Part shown: positions 34,979 to 44,355 of the stretch, piece after piece
How positions within the stretch are numbered: the stretch's first letter is position 1
Layout: every line of letters starts with the position of its first letter
From: Planctomycetaceae bacterium
GTDB lineage: Bacteria > Planctomycetota > Planctomycetia > Planctomycetales > Planctomycetaceae
Assembly (NCBI GenBank): GCA_020638955.1
Contig: JACKHO010000001.1
Span: 620,001 to 684,000, forward strand
Direction of reading: 5' to 3'
Length of the DNA: 64,000 nt
Notes under the pieces: model-generated
Seen by the model: only the letters and a program-made list of their open reading frames with translations
What the model was told of the DNA's origin: nothing
Database searches by the model: none
Program-made: the position numbers and the translations under genes

Positions 34979-37396
34979 TTACGGGAAGATGATGTTCAGG
35001 TTGTCGAAGCCAACCGTCAAATTCATGCCGTTGCCCATGGTGGTGTCGACATTGTCGGCCTGCAGACCGCTGATTGTGCTGTGAATTTCGGTGTTGCCGA
35101 AGTTTGCGTTCAGCGGGGCCGGGGTGTTTTGGATGAGGATGGCCGGAGCGGTCGACATGAACAGTGTCGACTGAGCAATGTCGATGGCTCCCGTGACCGT
35201 GTCCAGGATGACCCCGTTCGTTGGGCTGTTGTCAGAGCGAATGCTGTTCAGCACGAGCCCAACTGTGAGCGGGTCAAGGTTCATGGCGGGACCATTGGTG
35301 GTCACAATGTCTCCAGTGGAAGTGGCCAATGTGAACGTTGTTCCACCTCCCTTGGTGTCAATGAGCAGGCCAGTCCCGCTGTCGTTGGCGATGTTGAGAG
35401 TGGTGACAGCCAGATTGCCGGTGGGATCGAGCAGGCGAATGCCGTTTCCGCTGACGTCTGTCGTACTCGCCGAATTGCCGACGGTAATTTGATTCGCCGC
35501 CAGTGCCTGGATACCCATTTGTGTGGGATTTGCGTCGAACGTGACTGTGTCGGCGAAGATTCCATCTGTCATGGCGGAGGTTACGGTCAATTGGGTGAGC
35601 CGCGTGACCGTGAGGTCCCCAGTGCCAGCGGCCGATCCGTCGAGGTTCACGCCCTGTCCCGCAGTGGACGCTGCGGTGAGATCATCAATTGCCAGCAGCA
35701 TGTCGCCTGTTGATCCTGCATTCAGGTTGGCATCAAGTGCCGTTCCCGTTGATTCGACAGTTGTGGTACCTGTCAGGCTCAAGTCGAGCATGCCGGCGCC
35801 GGTCACATTGGCGTCAATCCCCTGCCCCGCCACTCCAGAAATGTTGAAGTTGTTGAGCGCGAGAACCCGGTCGGTGGCTATGGTGTTGATTTCGATACCA
35901 TCATCGGTGGCTGAAGTGACCGTGATGTCGCTGAGAATTGGCGCGGAGTTATTAATGAGCAATCCCCGCCCAGCGGCGGAGGAGACCTGCAGGTTTCGGA
36001 ACTCGCCGGTGTCGACGTCGGCGACGACAATTGCGTCGCCTGCAGGATTGTTCACCTGGCTGGTCTCGACCAAGAAGTTGTTCACCGCCGTGGCCGTCAT
36101 GCCGCCGGTGACATCGAATCCTGAGAAGGTGGAGTCATCCGCCAACGTGACGTTGCCGACAATGGACGGCAATCCCGTCAGCCCACTGACGCTTCCTGAG
36201 AATGGCAACTGCTGGTCGCCAATCTGCGTGGTCACGGTTTGTGCGGGACCGTTGGAAAGTACGGTTGCTCCGGCGACGAGGTTCACGTTCTCAACGAACG
36301 TTCCGCCGTGTGGCGTGTAAATAATGCTGGTTGGCGCCGCTGCGTCGGCGAGAGCGGCAGTGAGAGTGCCGTAAGGATTCTCGATGGTACCCGTACCAGC
36401 AAAGCCATTTTGGACATGCAGGAAGTTGAGCGGCGTGCCGCCAGTGTCGGTGGCGATGGTGCCGGCGTCGGACGTGAGGACGATAAACCGTGTGCGGTTA
36501 ATGGGGTCGGTCAAACGGTCGGAAATGTTGACGTCGGAGTTGGCTGTGCGTTCCCGAAAGAACTTGTGGTCCATGGTTTGTTCTGCCTGGCGGAACGGCG
36601 GCAGGAAGCGGTGCGCGTAACGCATCGACAAACCAAAGCTGACCGTGCGACCGAAGAGGTTGTCGTCTTGAATGGCAACGTCGACCCAGGCTGTGCGATT
36701 CAGTTCCGCTTCGCCTCTCAGTTTCCAGCCCGAAGTATTCCCTGTCCCATGTCCGTCGTAGAAGTAGCCGCCGACGAAAACGCGGCTTCGCATATTCTGA
36801 ATAACGGGCAAGTTGACGCCGAGTTCGAGGTCGCCGCCCGTCATGGCGACTTCGGCACGGTTGATGATGAGGTTGTGTCCCACGAACTGGTTTGCGAGTG
36901 GTCCACGCACTTCGTAGATGTTGGGCAGGTACAGGTTGCCCCGAAAATCCACTATGAGCCCGAGCGACTCGATACCGAACCCGAGTTGGCGGAAGCCATT
37001 GTTGTCGGTTTGCGTGTAGTCGTACGAACCGTAGACACCGAAAATACGGTTCCAGTCGGTGTTGTAATAGCGGTAGGCCAAATCGACATTGCCGCCCAAG
37101 TTTCCATCATTCTTGATGAGAAAGTGCAGGTCTGCGAAAACAATGTCCTGCGGGTCATCGACTTTGAGCGGCACGAGCCAATCGACGTCGGTGTAGTTGT
37201 TGGTGTACCCGAGGCCGTCACCGAATCGGTGCGATCCCCCGAGCACTTGCACGTAGGGTGTCTGGCCGTCTTCGGACCAACTGAGTGACTCCGGGCCAGG
37301 ACCTCGTTCAAAGAACAGCCCCTGCGCAAAACTCGTCTCCACCCAGGTCAGGGTGATGAGAATGACGGCCAAACTCCATCGACGTCCGTGCGACAT
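34979..37396 (-). CDS. Secreted beta-barrel plus beta-helix protein, relative of the giant surface protein
   Basis: ATG 37396 opens a signal peptide (WSLAVILITLTWVETSFAQ). The 805-residue product has a barrel-like domain (about 40-290) with alternating strands such as RIFGVYGSYDYTQTDNNGF and VFVGGYFYDGHGTG. A junction follows (RFIVLTSDAGTI ... GTIENPYGTLTAALADA). From about residue 390 there is a parallel beta-helix with rungs such as GNVTLADDSTFSGFDVTGG. The giant protein has the same order: barrel, an xxWVDN/RFIVL-type junction with a GxxEDP/NPYG phrase, then SGF-x-GG rungs. Probably an outer-surface protein; ligand unknown. No nidogen-like or propeller-like insert here. Confidence 0.82.
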   Translation of the reverse strand: MSHGRRWSLAVILITLTWVETSFAQGLFFERGPGPESLSWSEDGQTPYVQVLGGSHRFGDGLGYTNNYTDVDWLVPLKVDDPQDIVFADLHFLIKNDGNLGGNVDLAYRYYNTDWNRIFGVYGSYDYTQTDNNGFRQLGFGIESLGLIVDFRGNLYLPNIYEVRGPLANQFVGHNLIINRAEVAMTGGDLELGVNLPVIQNMRSRVFVGGYFYDGHGTGNTSGWKLRGEAELNRTAWVDVAIQDDNLFGRTVSFGLSMRYAHRFLPPFRQAEQTMDHKFFRERTANSDVNISDRLTDPINRTRFIVLTSDAGTIATDTGGTPLNFLHVQNGFAGTGTIENPYGTLTAALADAAAPTSIIYTPHGGTFVENVNLVAGATVLSNGPAQTVTTQIGDQQLPFSGSVSGLTGLPSIVGNVTLADDSTFSGFDVTGGMTATAVNNFLVETSQVNNPAGDAIVVADVDTGEFRNLQVSSAAGRGLLINNSAPILSDITVTSATDDGIEINTIATDRVLALNNFNISGVAGQGIDANVTGAGMLDLSLTGTTTVESTGTALDANLNAGSTGDMLLAIDDLTAASTAGQGVNLDGSAAGTGDLTVTRLTQLTVTSAMTDGIFADTVTFDANPTQMGIQALAANQITVGNSASTTDVSGNGIRLLDPTGNLAVTTLNIANDSGTGLLIDTKGGGTTFTLATSTGDIVTTNGPAMNLDPLTVGLVLNSIRSDNSPTNGVILDTVTGAIDIAQSTLFMSTAPAILIQNTPAPLNANFGNTEIHSTISGLQADNVDTTMGNGMNLTVGFDNLNIIFP

Positions 37397-37542
37397 GGAT
37401 TCTGAGCCGTCCTGCGGCTTCTCTGACCTAACGCGCAACGCCGCGCGCACCGTGGCACGGCCTCTGTCAGAGAGTATCGGTTAGAACGACTGCGCAAGTT
37501 GACCAAACTTTGCGTAGGGGATAGCTCGCGATAAGCCAGCTC

Positions 37543-38832
37543 TTATGAAAAGAGTTCGCCAATTTCCGATCCGTTATCGACAATGCGGATGGGACGCCCT
37601 TCAGGAGTGATCATTTCCTCGTATTGGTCGATTTTCAGGCAGCGGCACATGCTGGCGAACAAATCATCCACTTCGACGGGGCGGTCGGCGATTTCCATGC
37701 CGTCATCGCTCGTTTTGCCAACACACACACCACCCTTCATCCCACCACCAGCAATGAGTCCGTTGAAGTTTCGAGACCAATGGTCGCGACCGACGCTCGG
37801 TGTTCGCTGATTAATTTTCGGCGTCCGTCCGAATTCCCCAACCACCACAACCACCGTTTGTTCCAGCAGTCCGCGTGCTTTCAAATCGGTAATGAGGGCC
37901 GAGACCCCTTGATCGACTTCGCCGGCCGTTTTCGGCATGCTCTGCCAGAGGTTCTGGTGCATGTCCCAGCCGCCGCGCTGGACTTCGACGAACGGAACAC
38001 CATTTTCAACGAGCCGGCGAGCAACGAGGCAACTCTGTCCAAACGCATTCGCTCCGTAGTCGTTCTTCACTTTGTCAGATTCGCCGTTGAGCGTGAACGC
38101 GTTCAACCGGCTGGACGTCATTAACTCGGAGGCCCGGCGATACAATTCGATGTGCTCCTGGGCGATTTGCGAAGCACCCTGGCCGCCAAAGTCCTGATCT
38201 TGCAGCGCGAGTGCCTGTAGACGTCGCTGGCGTCGCTGCTCATCGACGGTACCTTTCACGTTGTATGGGAGTTCCCCGGCCTTATCGATAATGAACGGCG
38301 CGACCTTCACTCCCAGAAATCCAGAGCTGAGCGTGTTGCCAATGCTTACGAAGTTCGGCATGTCGGAATCTGGGTCGCCCAGTCTATTGGCGACAACCGA
38401 GCCGAAGTGCGGGAACTTCGTGGGGCCCATGCGGTGACCCGTTCGCAGGTGAAACCGTCCGCGTTCGTGAGCTGCTTCCTTCCCCGCGATGCTGCGGATA
38501 ACGGACATGTCGTTCATCAAACCGGCCAGCTTCGGCCAATACTCGGCAAACTGTACGCCAGCAATCTTGGTGGCGATGGCTTTGGTGGGGCCACCATTTG
38601 CGTTACCGGGTTTGGGGTCCCAGGTTTCCAATTGGCTGGGGGCGCCACTCAGAAACACCATAATGCAGGCGCGGCCCTGACGCTTCATTTCGGCTGCGCT
38701 GAGTCCCAGCGTCTTGAGGATTCCGGCCCCGGCCATGGCGGCGAAGCCGCCGCCGGCGAGTTGGAGCAAACTCCGGCGCGTCAGTTGACCGGACTTGTTT
38801 AGAGTAACGTGCAGCAGGTTGTTATTAATCAT
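37543..38832 (-). CDS. DUF1501 protein with Tat signal
   Basis: A 429-residue protein of the sulfatase/alkaline-phosphatase-like DUF1501 family. The N-terminus has a twin-arginine export signal (TRRSLLQLAGGGFAAMAGAGI). Family blocks follow: ACIMVFLSGAPSQLETWDPK, SVIRSIAGKEAAHERGRFHL, VVVVGEFGRTPKINQ and GRDHWSRNFNGLIAGGGMKGG. The family is common in planctomycetes, usually just after a DUF1549/DUF1553 gene, as here (66 bases). Its biochemical role is not established. Probably an exported, cofactor-loaded partner of the neighbouring cytochrome-type proteins. Confidence 0.93.
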   Translation of the reverse strand: MINNNLLHVTLNKSGQLTRRSLLQLAGGGFAAMAGAGILKTLGLSAAEMKRQGRACIMVFLSGAPSQLETWDPKPGNANGGPTKAIATKIAGVQFAEYWPKLAGLMNDMSVIRSIAGKEAAHERGRFHLRTGHRMGPTKFPHFGSVVANRLGDPDSDMPNFVSIGNTLSSGFLGVKVAPFIIDKAGELPYNVKGTVDEQRRQRRLQALALQDQDFGGQGASQIAQEHIELYRRASELMTSSRLNAFTLNGESDKVKNDYGANAFGQSCLVARRLVENGVPFVEVQRGGWDMHQNLWQSMPKTAGEVDQGVSALITDLKARGLLEQTVVVVVGEFGRTPKINQRTPSVGRDHWSRNFNGLIAGGGMKGGVCVGKTSDDGMEIADRPVEVDDLFASMCRCLKIDQYEEMITPEGRPIRIVDNGSEIGELFS

Positions 38833-38898
38833 CGCGTGTGTGTGGCGCTTGAGAACTGAAAAACGTGTTGGTTGCCGTCGGAAACTCTTTGTGAGTCG

Positions 38899-40512
38899 CT
38901 ACCGCTTCGTGGTGAACTCAGCCGAGTTGACGAGCACCCACAGCAAATCATCGACGGCGGCGTCACGGTTGCCACCTTCCTTGATGAAACGCTGGTAGCG
39001 AATGAGTTCACCGGGCGAAGGTGACCGGGCCAAAACCCCCAGAAACGCTTCGGTGACGAGTGTTTGGTCGTCCTTGATTTTCACCAAATCCTTCTTGAGC
39101 GAACTGCCCGCCAACTTGCTGTTGATAGTGCTGTTGTTCATCATCAACAGGGCCTGTTGGATTGAGCCTTCCAAGTCGCGCTGCGGCACGGAGGGATTGG
39201 CGTCGAACGTTGTTTCGATACTTTTCTGAGCTCCACCCAGGTCGCCAGTGAGTCGCTGCAAGTTCGCCGAAACTTCGTACGGCCTGAGACGTGAGGGACG
39301 AACTCCGGTGAATAAATCTTCCGGCTTTTCGACCGTCGAAATGCTGCGCTGGTAGGTGCGGCTGTTCATAAGCACTCGCAGCAACCAGCGGGGATCGAAT
39401 CCGGAGTAACGGAAGGTTGCTCCCAGTCGATTCACCGTGAGCACGTGCGTCACTTCCTTGTCCGGCCCGAGACTGTCGACAGAGTAAAACCCGTCGCCGA
39501 CCAGTTCATTCCAGATTCGGTTCACATACGCGCGGGCGAACCAGTAGTTGTCGGGGTTGTAAATGAGGTAGGCGGCTCCCGCGACCCGACGTTGATCGGG
39601 CTTGAGAGTCGGAGGCGGAGTTTCCCCCAGCAGGAATTTCGCGTCCACGACACTCTTCTGGCTGGGGTCGTCCTGATCGGTCATGTAGTAGCGACCGGGA
39701 GCAAAGAAGGCCGCCATTTCATGGAATTGTTCCCGCTTCCAGTTGTCGAATGGATGGTCGTGGCATTCTGCACAGCCAATGCTGAGGCCCATGAAAATGC
39801 GGGCCGTGTTTGAGGCAATGACCTCGGGTTTGTTTTCGCAGGCCAGAATGAAATTGTTGGGACCGTAGTCCTGGTTCCAGCCGTTGTCTTGAGGTTTTTT
39901 GTCTTTCACTCGTTGCGGCGAGGCAGAAATGAGTTCGCCGACAATCCTGTCCCAGGAGGTGCCATTTTTGAACTCTTCAAAGAGATAGTTTTCAAGTGCC
40001 TGGCGGTTCACCATGTTGTTGTTGGCGTTAGAGTCATAGAAAATGACTGACGTCCAATACCGCGCCCATTTACGTGCGTACGCGTCGGATTCCAGCAACT
40101 CGTCGATGAGCTTGGCTCGTTTTTTGGGATCCTCGCTGGCAACGAAGGCCTTGATTTGCTCACGGCTGGGAACTGTGCCCGTGGCGTCGAGAGACGCACG
40201 ACGAATGAAGGTTTCATCATCTGCAATGGGAGCGAATGGAGTCGAGGTGCCCTTCGCAATGTTTCGCTCCAGGTCCTGGTCCAAATCTTCGGAATCGAAG
40301 TTGAGGGTGCGGCTCTTTTTTACAGCGCTGAAACTGTTTCGAATGAGTTCAAGAAACAGTTTCTTGTCCGCGGGCGATTTCAAATCGGGCAACTTCGGCG
40401 CGGGGGGCGACCGACGTGGTGGCGCGGCCTGGACGAGTGAAAAACTGCCACTGCAAAGAGCGGTGAACACCAGAAGAATCGACGTGAATCGCCAGCACTG
40501 CAACGTTCGCAT
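38899..40512 (-). CDS. DUF1549/DUF1553 protein lacking the N-terminal cytochrome domain
   Basis: A 537-residue exported protein (signal peptide FTSILLVFTALCSGSFSLVQA). DUF1549 is recognised by DETFIRRASLDATGTVPSREQI, the GLSIGCAECHDHPFDNWKREQF metal/heme-type motif and WDRIVGELI. DUF1553 follows with NPDNYWFARAYVNRIWNELVG and RTYQRSIST. There is no N-terminal PSCyt1 domain; that part is provided by the upstream gene. The three genes 42484-37543 run in one direction and probably act together. Confidence 0.92.
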   Translation of the reverse strand: MRTLQCWRFTSILLVFTALCSGSFSLVQAAPPRRSPPAPKLPDLKSPADKKLFLELIRNSFSAVKKSRTLNFDSEDLDQDLERNIAKGTSTPFAPIADDETFIRRASLDATGTVPSREQIKAFVASEDPKKRAKLIDELLESDAYARKWARYWTSVIFYDSNANNNMVNRQALENYLFEEFKNGTSWDRIVGELISASPQRVKDKKPQDNGWNQDYGPNNFILACENKPEVIASNTARIFMGLSIGCAECHDHPFDNWKREQFHEMAAFFAPGRYYMTDQDDPSQKSVVDAKFLLGETPPPTLKPDQRRVAGAAYLIYNPDNYWFARAYVNRIWNELVGDGFYSVDSLGPDKEVTHVLTVNRLGATFRYSGFDPRWLLRVLMNSRTYQRSISTVEKPEDLFTGVRPSRLRPYEVSANLQRLTGDLGGAQKSIETTFDANPSVPQRDLEGSIQQALLMMNNSTINSKLAGSSLKKDLVKIKDDQTLVTEAFLGVLARSPSPGELIRYQRFIKEGGNRDAAVDDLLWVLVNSAEFTTKR

Positions 40513-40630
40513 GCCAACCTTTCCTGCTGAAGCCGAATTTTCTCGACTGGGGGGACTTTGTTATTTCAGGGCGTGGATTCATGATGGACTTGTAGCTGGC
40601 TGAAATCACCAGCCGGAGTGCTTCATGGTC

Positions 40631-42484
40631 CTACAGGGAATTGAGATACGCCATGGCAATCGTGCGTGGCTGTGTTTGAAACGCAGCTTGCATGGCAGCA
40701 TCAACACTCTTGCCCTGTCCAAGTTCACGAAGCATGTTTCCGAACTGGCCGGGGCCGGCGCTTTTCATGAGATATCCCGTTATGGAATATCCCACGCTTC
40801 CAATTGTACCAGGCGAAAAGGCGCCGTCATCGAACAGTTCCCCGGCGTCGACCGTCGGTGCAATTGTCTTGGCCGTTTGCTGCATGCTGCGGAAATAGGC
40901 GTGATTCGGATACTCGTTCTCTGCCAGCATGAGGCCCACACCGCGGACCAGCCACTCAGGCGCTGTTCCGCCGCCTCGCTTCACGTAGGCCCCGCCGAGA
41001 TGGTCGATCAAACTGATGTGCAAATTCGGTTTGTCAGCGGTCGCCTCGTCCCCCAAATCGTGAAGTACGATGTAGGCATCTTCCTGGTTCGCTGTCACCA
41101 TGGAATGACCATGTCGATCGCCCGCGGCGCGACTCCCTTCGACCGTTTGTACAAACTCGTCGTAGCTGAAACGGTCCTTCATGACGAATACGGCAAGTCG
41201 ACCCCGCCACGGGTAGTTCGACTTGTCGTTAAACATCTGCTGCAATGCATTGAGCCGAGTGTCGGCCCAGCCTTTAACTTCCTCAAGTCGTGCCCGTGAC
41301 ACATTCCCCACGAAGAGGAGTCGGTCCGATTCCACGACGGTCATTTCATCGTTTGGGACGGCGCGTTTGAACTGATCACGCGAGCGTTTGTCGCGATACG
41401 CGAGGAAATCCTCATTTGTCATGGTGGCAAATTTATCGGCGGCCATGTCCGCATCCGACAGCACATAGGTGCTGATGTTGGTCCGCACGTCGGCTCCGTC
41501 AAAGGCGTTTCCTTCTTTGAACCAGGTCTTCAGGTCCTCATAGTTCTTGCGGGTAATACGAGCCTGTCCCTGAGGCATGCGAGGGTTCTCCAAACCGCCG
41601 ACCAGTCGGAACAGGCGACTGTTTTCCATGTCGCCCGGAATGATGACCGCGCCACTGTCTCCACCCTTCATGATGTCGAAGAACGTGGCCACCGACAGCC
41701 CGCCGTTCTTGCGATTCTGGTTGTGGCAGCCCAGGCACAAATTCGAGAACCACGGGGCAATGTCACGTGTGAATGAAACCGTTTCGTTCCCTTTGGGCTT
41801 GGGGAGTTTGACGTCGTTCTCCTTCAACTCCCTTTGGAAAATCAAATCGGCGAGGGCCATTTGCTCTCCTTCGCCGTCGAACTTGGCCCCCTGGTTAATC
41901 CAGTTGGCGATGGTTTTCATTTCCTCATCAGCGAGCGCCTCACCGTTGGGTGGCATGCGTCCCTGATCCATCGGAGCCGAGAGTCGTGCCCCAATGAGAC
42001 TGGCTGCTGCATTGCCAGGAGCGAGCAACGGGCCCGATTGGCCGCCACGCCTCCAGCCGGCGAATGTGTCGAGTCGCAAGTTTTTCCGTGGGTTGTCCGC
42101 TCCGTGACAACGCACACATTTCTGATCGATAATTGGGGCTACATCTTTCACAAACGAAACGGGAGCGGCATCGCCCGTCCCCTGCGCTTTGTCCAGCAGT
42201 TGCTTTTGCTTCAGCAGGCCCGTCATCAACGTGCGGAAGGCGCGGTCGGTCGGTTCGACCTTCGCTGCTTCGGCGATTTCTTTGATCTTGGCTTCAATTT
42301 CATCAATGATCGCTCGCGCTTCGTCGTACTCTTTCTTCCGAATATGCCCGGCTGCTCGCGGGACTTCACGCGTCAGATTGGTGATTTCCTTTCGATGCTC
42401 CGCTGTGATTTGCCCCATTGCGGGAATACCCCACGCCAGCATGAGGACAAACAAGCAGCTCAATTTGATTGATGCTGGACGCAT
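40631..42484 (-). CDS. Two-motif PSCyt cytochrome with degenerate peptidase-MA-like C-terminus
   Basis: A 617-residue exported protein (signal peptide LFVLMLAWGIPAMG). A helical region (30-100) precedes two PSCyt1-type heme motifs: CVRCH at 123-127 and CLGCH at 250-254, each with downstream Met-bearing RMPPNGE / RMPQGQA phrases. Residues about 330-617 look like a gluzincin (peptidase MA) domain with EWLVRGVGLMLAEN, matching the PxWLxEGLAxY block. Where HExxH is expected it reads IDHLGGAY, so catalysis is unlikely. First gene of the three-gene planctomycete cluster; probably periplasmic. Confidence 0.88.
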   Translation of the reverse strand: MRPASIKLSCLFVLMLAWGIPAMGQITAEHRKEITNLTREVPRAAGHIRKKEYDEARAIIDEIEAKIKEIAEAAKVEPTDRAFRTLMTGLLKQKQLLDKAQGTGDAAPVSFVKDVAPIIDQKCVRCHGADNPRKNLRLDTFAGWRRGGQSGPLLAPGNAAASLIGARLSAPMDQGRMPPNGEALADEEMKTIANWINQGAKFDGEGEQMALADLIFQRELKENDVKLPKPKGNETVSFTRDIAPWFSNLCLGCHNQNRKNGGLSVATFFDIMKGGDSGAVIIPGDMENSRLFRLVGGLENPRMPQGQARITRKNYEDLKTWFKEGNAFDGADVRTNISTYVLSDADMAADKFATMTNEDFLAYRDKRSRDQFKRAVPNDEMTVVESDRLLFVGNVSRARLEEVKGWADTRLNALQQMFNDKSNYPWRGRLAVFVMKDRFSYDEFVQTVEGSRAAGDRHGHSMVTANQEDAYIVLHDLGDEATADKPNLHISLIDHLGGAYVKRGGGTAPEWLVRGVGLMLAENEYPNHAYFRSMQQTAKTIAPTVDAGELFDDGAFSPGTIGSVGYSITGYLMKSAGPGQFGNMLRELGQGKSVDAAMQAAFQTQPRTIAMAYLNSL

Positions 42485-42653
42485 CAGCTCACCTTTTTCA
42501 AAACAAAACTTCTACACCGAGGCTGGCCGAGTACGGACCGCCACCGCAAAACGTACCACACCAACGTGGTAAATGTTCGTCGTGGTTCCCAGTATAGCGG
42601 AGGTTTTTACAGGAAAGAAAGGACTGATGCGTTTTGGCGACAATTGACAGAAG

Positions 42654-43232
42654 TTAACGCATCCGAACGACCAGTTCCCCTTTGCCGATGGGCAAAACAA
42701 CGGCATCGAGGTTGCGACGTTCACGGATGAGTTCCCGCAACTCGGCGACTTCTTCGGGATGCGAGGACGCATTGTCCACAACAAGCGTGCCAAATTTGAG
42801 CACACGCAAGAGTTCCGGCCACCAAGTCACGTACTGGCCGCGGTCGCTGTCGAGGAAAATGAAGTCTGCTGATTGATCATCAAACGACGCCAGGAATTCA
42901 TCGACCGTTGCCGTATGCAATGTGACGACGTCAAGCAGGCCCGCCTCGGCCAGATTCTGTCTCGCGGCCTCAGTCTTCGAAGGCAACATGTCGACCGTGT
43001 CAATTGTCGCCCCCACGCTCTTCGCAGCGCGAGCCAGCCAAATGGTCGAATAGCCGTTCGACGTGCCGAGTTCCAGAATTCGGGTCGGCTTCGTTTCCCG
43101 CACCAGGATATCCAGAAACTGCCCCGTTTCGGGAGTGATATTCAAACAACGATTCCATCGTTCGTGGTCTCCGGCGTCGTGCGAGAGACCACTTGTGTAG
43201 AGGCGTTCGAGGAGAGAGTCGATTGCGGACAT
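42654..43232 (-). CDS. Class I SAM-dependent O-methyltransferase family protein
   Basis: About 192 residues from the ATG at 43232; a TTG at 43250 would add six. Motif I is ILELGTSNGYSTIWLARA, followed by the acidic end of the second strand (TIDTVDM). Motif ADFIFLDSDRGQYVTWWPEL is typical of caffeoyl-CoA/catechol-type O-methyltransferases, and TLVVDNASSHPEE supplies the later metal-site region. The acceptor is unknown. It sits between unrelated genes. Confidence 0.88.
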   Translation of the reverse strand: MSAIDSLLERLYTSGLSHDAGDHERWNRCLNITPETGQFLDILVRETKPTRILELGTSNGYSTIWLARAAKSVGATIDTVDMLPSKTEAARQNLAEAGLLDVVTLHTATVDEFLASFDDQSADFIFLDSDRGQYVTWWPELLRVLKFGTLVVDNASSHPEEVAELRELIRERRNLDAVVLPIGKGELVVRMR

Positions 43233-43276
43233 GCGACGTTGCTTGTTCAAGTTGACCGAATTCTTCAGGGAATCGA

Positions 43277-44242
43277 TTATTGCACGTGTCGTACACGTAG
43301 ATTCTGACCGTCAGAGTAAACGACACGGTGGTCATCGAGAAATCCGACTGCGGATGTTTTCACATATGAGATCCGGCGAGTCCTTGGCTCTTCTGTCAGC
43401 CACACGTACAGGCCTCTGTCATCGGCTAAAGCAACTCGGTTTCCCGCTGTATTCAAACACATTGTGTCGCTTACCATACTGGCTCCGAGATAGGCCTGCT
43501 GAAAAGCGACTGAATGAATTGGGGTAGCGCTCTTGTCGTACAGGATGATTTGCTTGTCAGTCAGCAGAGCGAATGTTTCTGAACTGAGGTGATGCGCCAT
43601 TGCCGAAACGTTGGTGGTAATTACTTTGACCGAAGAGGCGGCCAAGTTTGAACTGAGGAATTTGGCTTGGCCGAACTCATCGGACCAAATGACACTCTCA
43701 CCAACTTGGAGAACATGAACGGCTGGCAAAGGGGCGACCAGTGAATTGGGGAGTTGTTCATCTTCCGAAATGTACTGTACTTCAAAAACACCGCCGAGCG
43801 GTGGTTCAACGAAATGGCTGTAATCGTAGGCGGTCACCAGGAATGTGCCAGGCAACGGTGTTGTACAAACGTCGATTGCGAATGCCGGAACGTCGCCAGT
43901 TGCCAAACGGTCACCCGAATTCGAATCGATCAAAAGCAGTTCAGGTGAACCGTCAGTACAAAGTAAGAGCACTTCATCATGCTCGCTCCACGCAACACTG
44001 GAAACTTGTTTGGTTTGAACAAACAATTCGCTTTTCCAGTCACTGGTGCGGAATACTTCAACACCTCCAAGCCCCGCCACGGCTACTCGATTCCCGTCGT
44101 GCGAAACGCGAATTCGATGCGCATGCTCAATGCGCGTCGTTGCTACGATGTCAGTTCGATAATTCCGCCAGACGTAGAAATTCACCGCGAACGTGGTGAG
44201 AATGATCAGACTCGCAATGAGCAGCCGTGAATAGCGAGGCAA
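43277..44242 (-). CDS. Membrane-anchored beta-propeller-like protein
   Basis: A 321-residue protein with one N-terminal membrane anchor (LLIASLIILTTFAVNFYVW). The rest is outside and built from WD40/YVTN-like repeats: RIRVSHDGNRVAVAGLGGVEVF, VAWSEHDEVLLLCTDGS and MCLNTAGNRVALADDRGLYVW. About five to six blades can be counted. No enzyme motif. It lies 113 bases after the larger WD40-cytochrome gene on the same strand, so the two may be related in function. Confidence 0.75.
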   Translation of the reverse strand: MPRYSRLLIASLIILTTFAVNFYVWRNYRTDIVATTRIEHAHRIRVSHDGNRVAVAGLGGVEVFRTSDWKSELFVQTKQVSSVAWSEHDEVLLLCTDGSPELLLIDSNSGDRLATGDVPAFAIDVCTTPLPGTFLVTAYDYSHFVEPPLGGVFEVQYISEDEQLPNSLVAPLPAVHVLQVGESVIWSDEFGQAKFLSSNLAASSVKVITTNVSAMAHHLSSETFALLTDKQIILYDKSATPIHSVAFQQAYLGASMVSDTMCLNTAGNRVALADDRGLYVWLTEEPRTRRISYVKTSAVGFLDDHRVVYSDGQNLRVRHVQ

Positions 44243-44355
44243 TCAATGGGCCCCTATCGTGGTGGAGAATTAGATTCTAAAGTGGACGTTGCAAATTACG
44301 TCTCAATTCAAGCGAATTGCTAGGAAAATCTTCGCGAAAATCGTCCATTTGCCCG

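Noticed and set aside
36239..37288. Plus-strand ORF of about 350 codons opposite the barrel/beta-helix gene
   Set aside because: Shadow of the minus-strand gene, which has a signal peptide and clear strand repeats.
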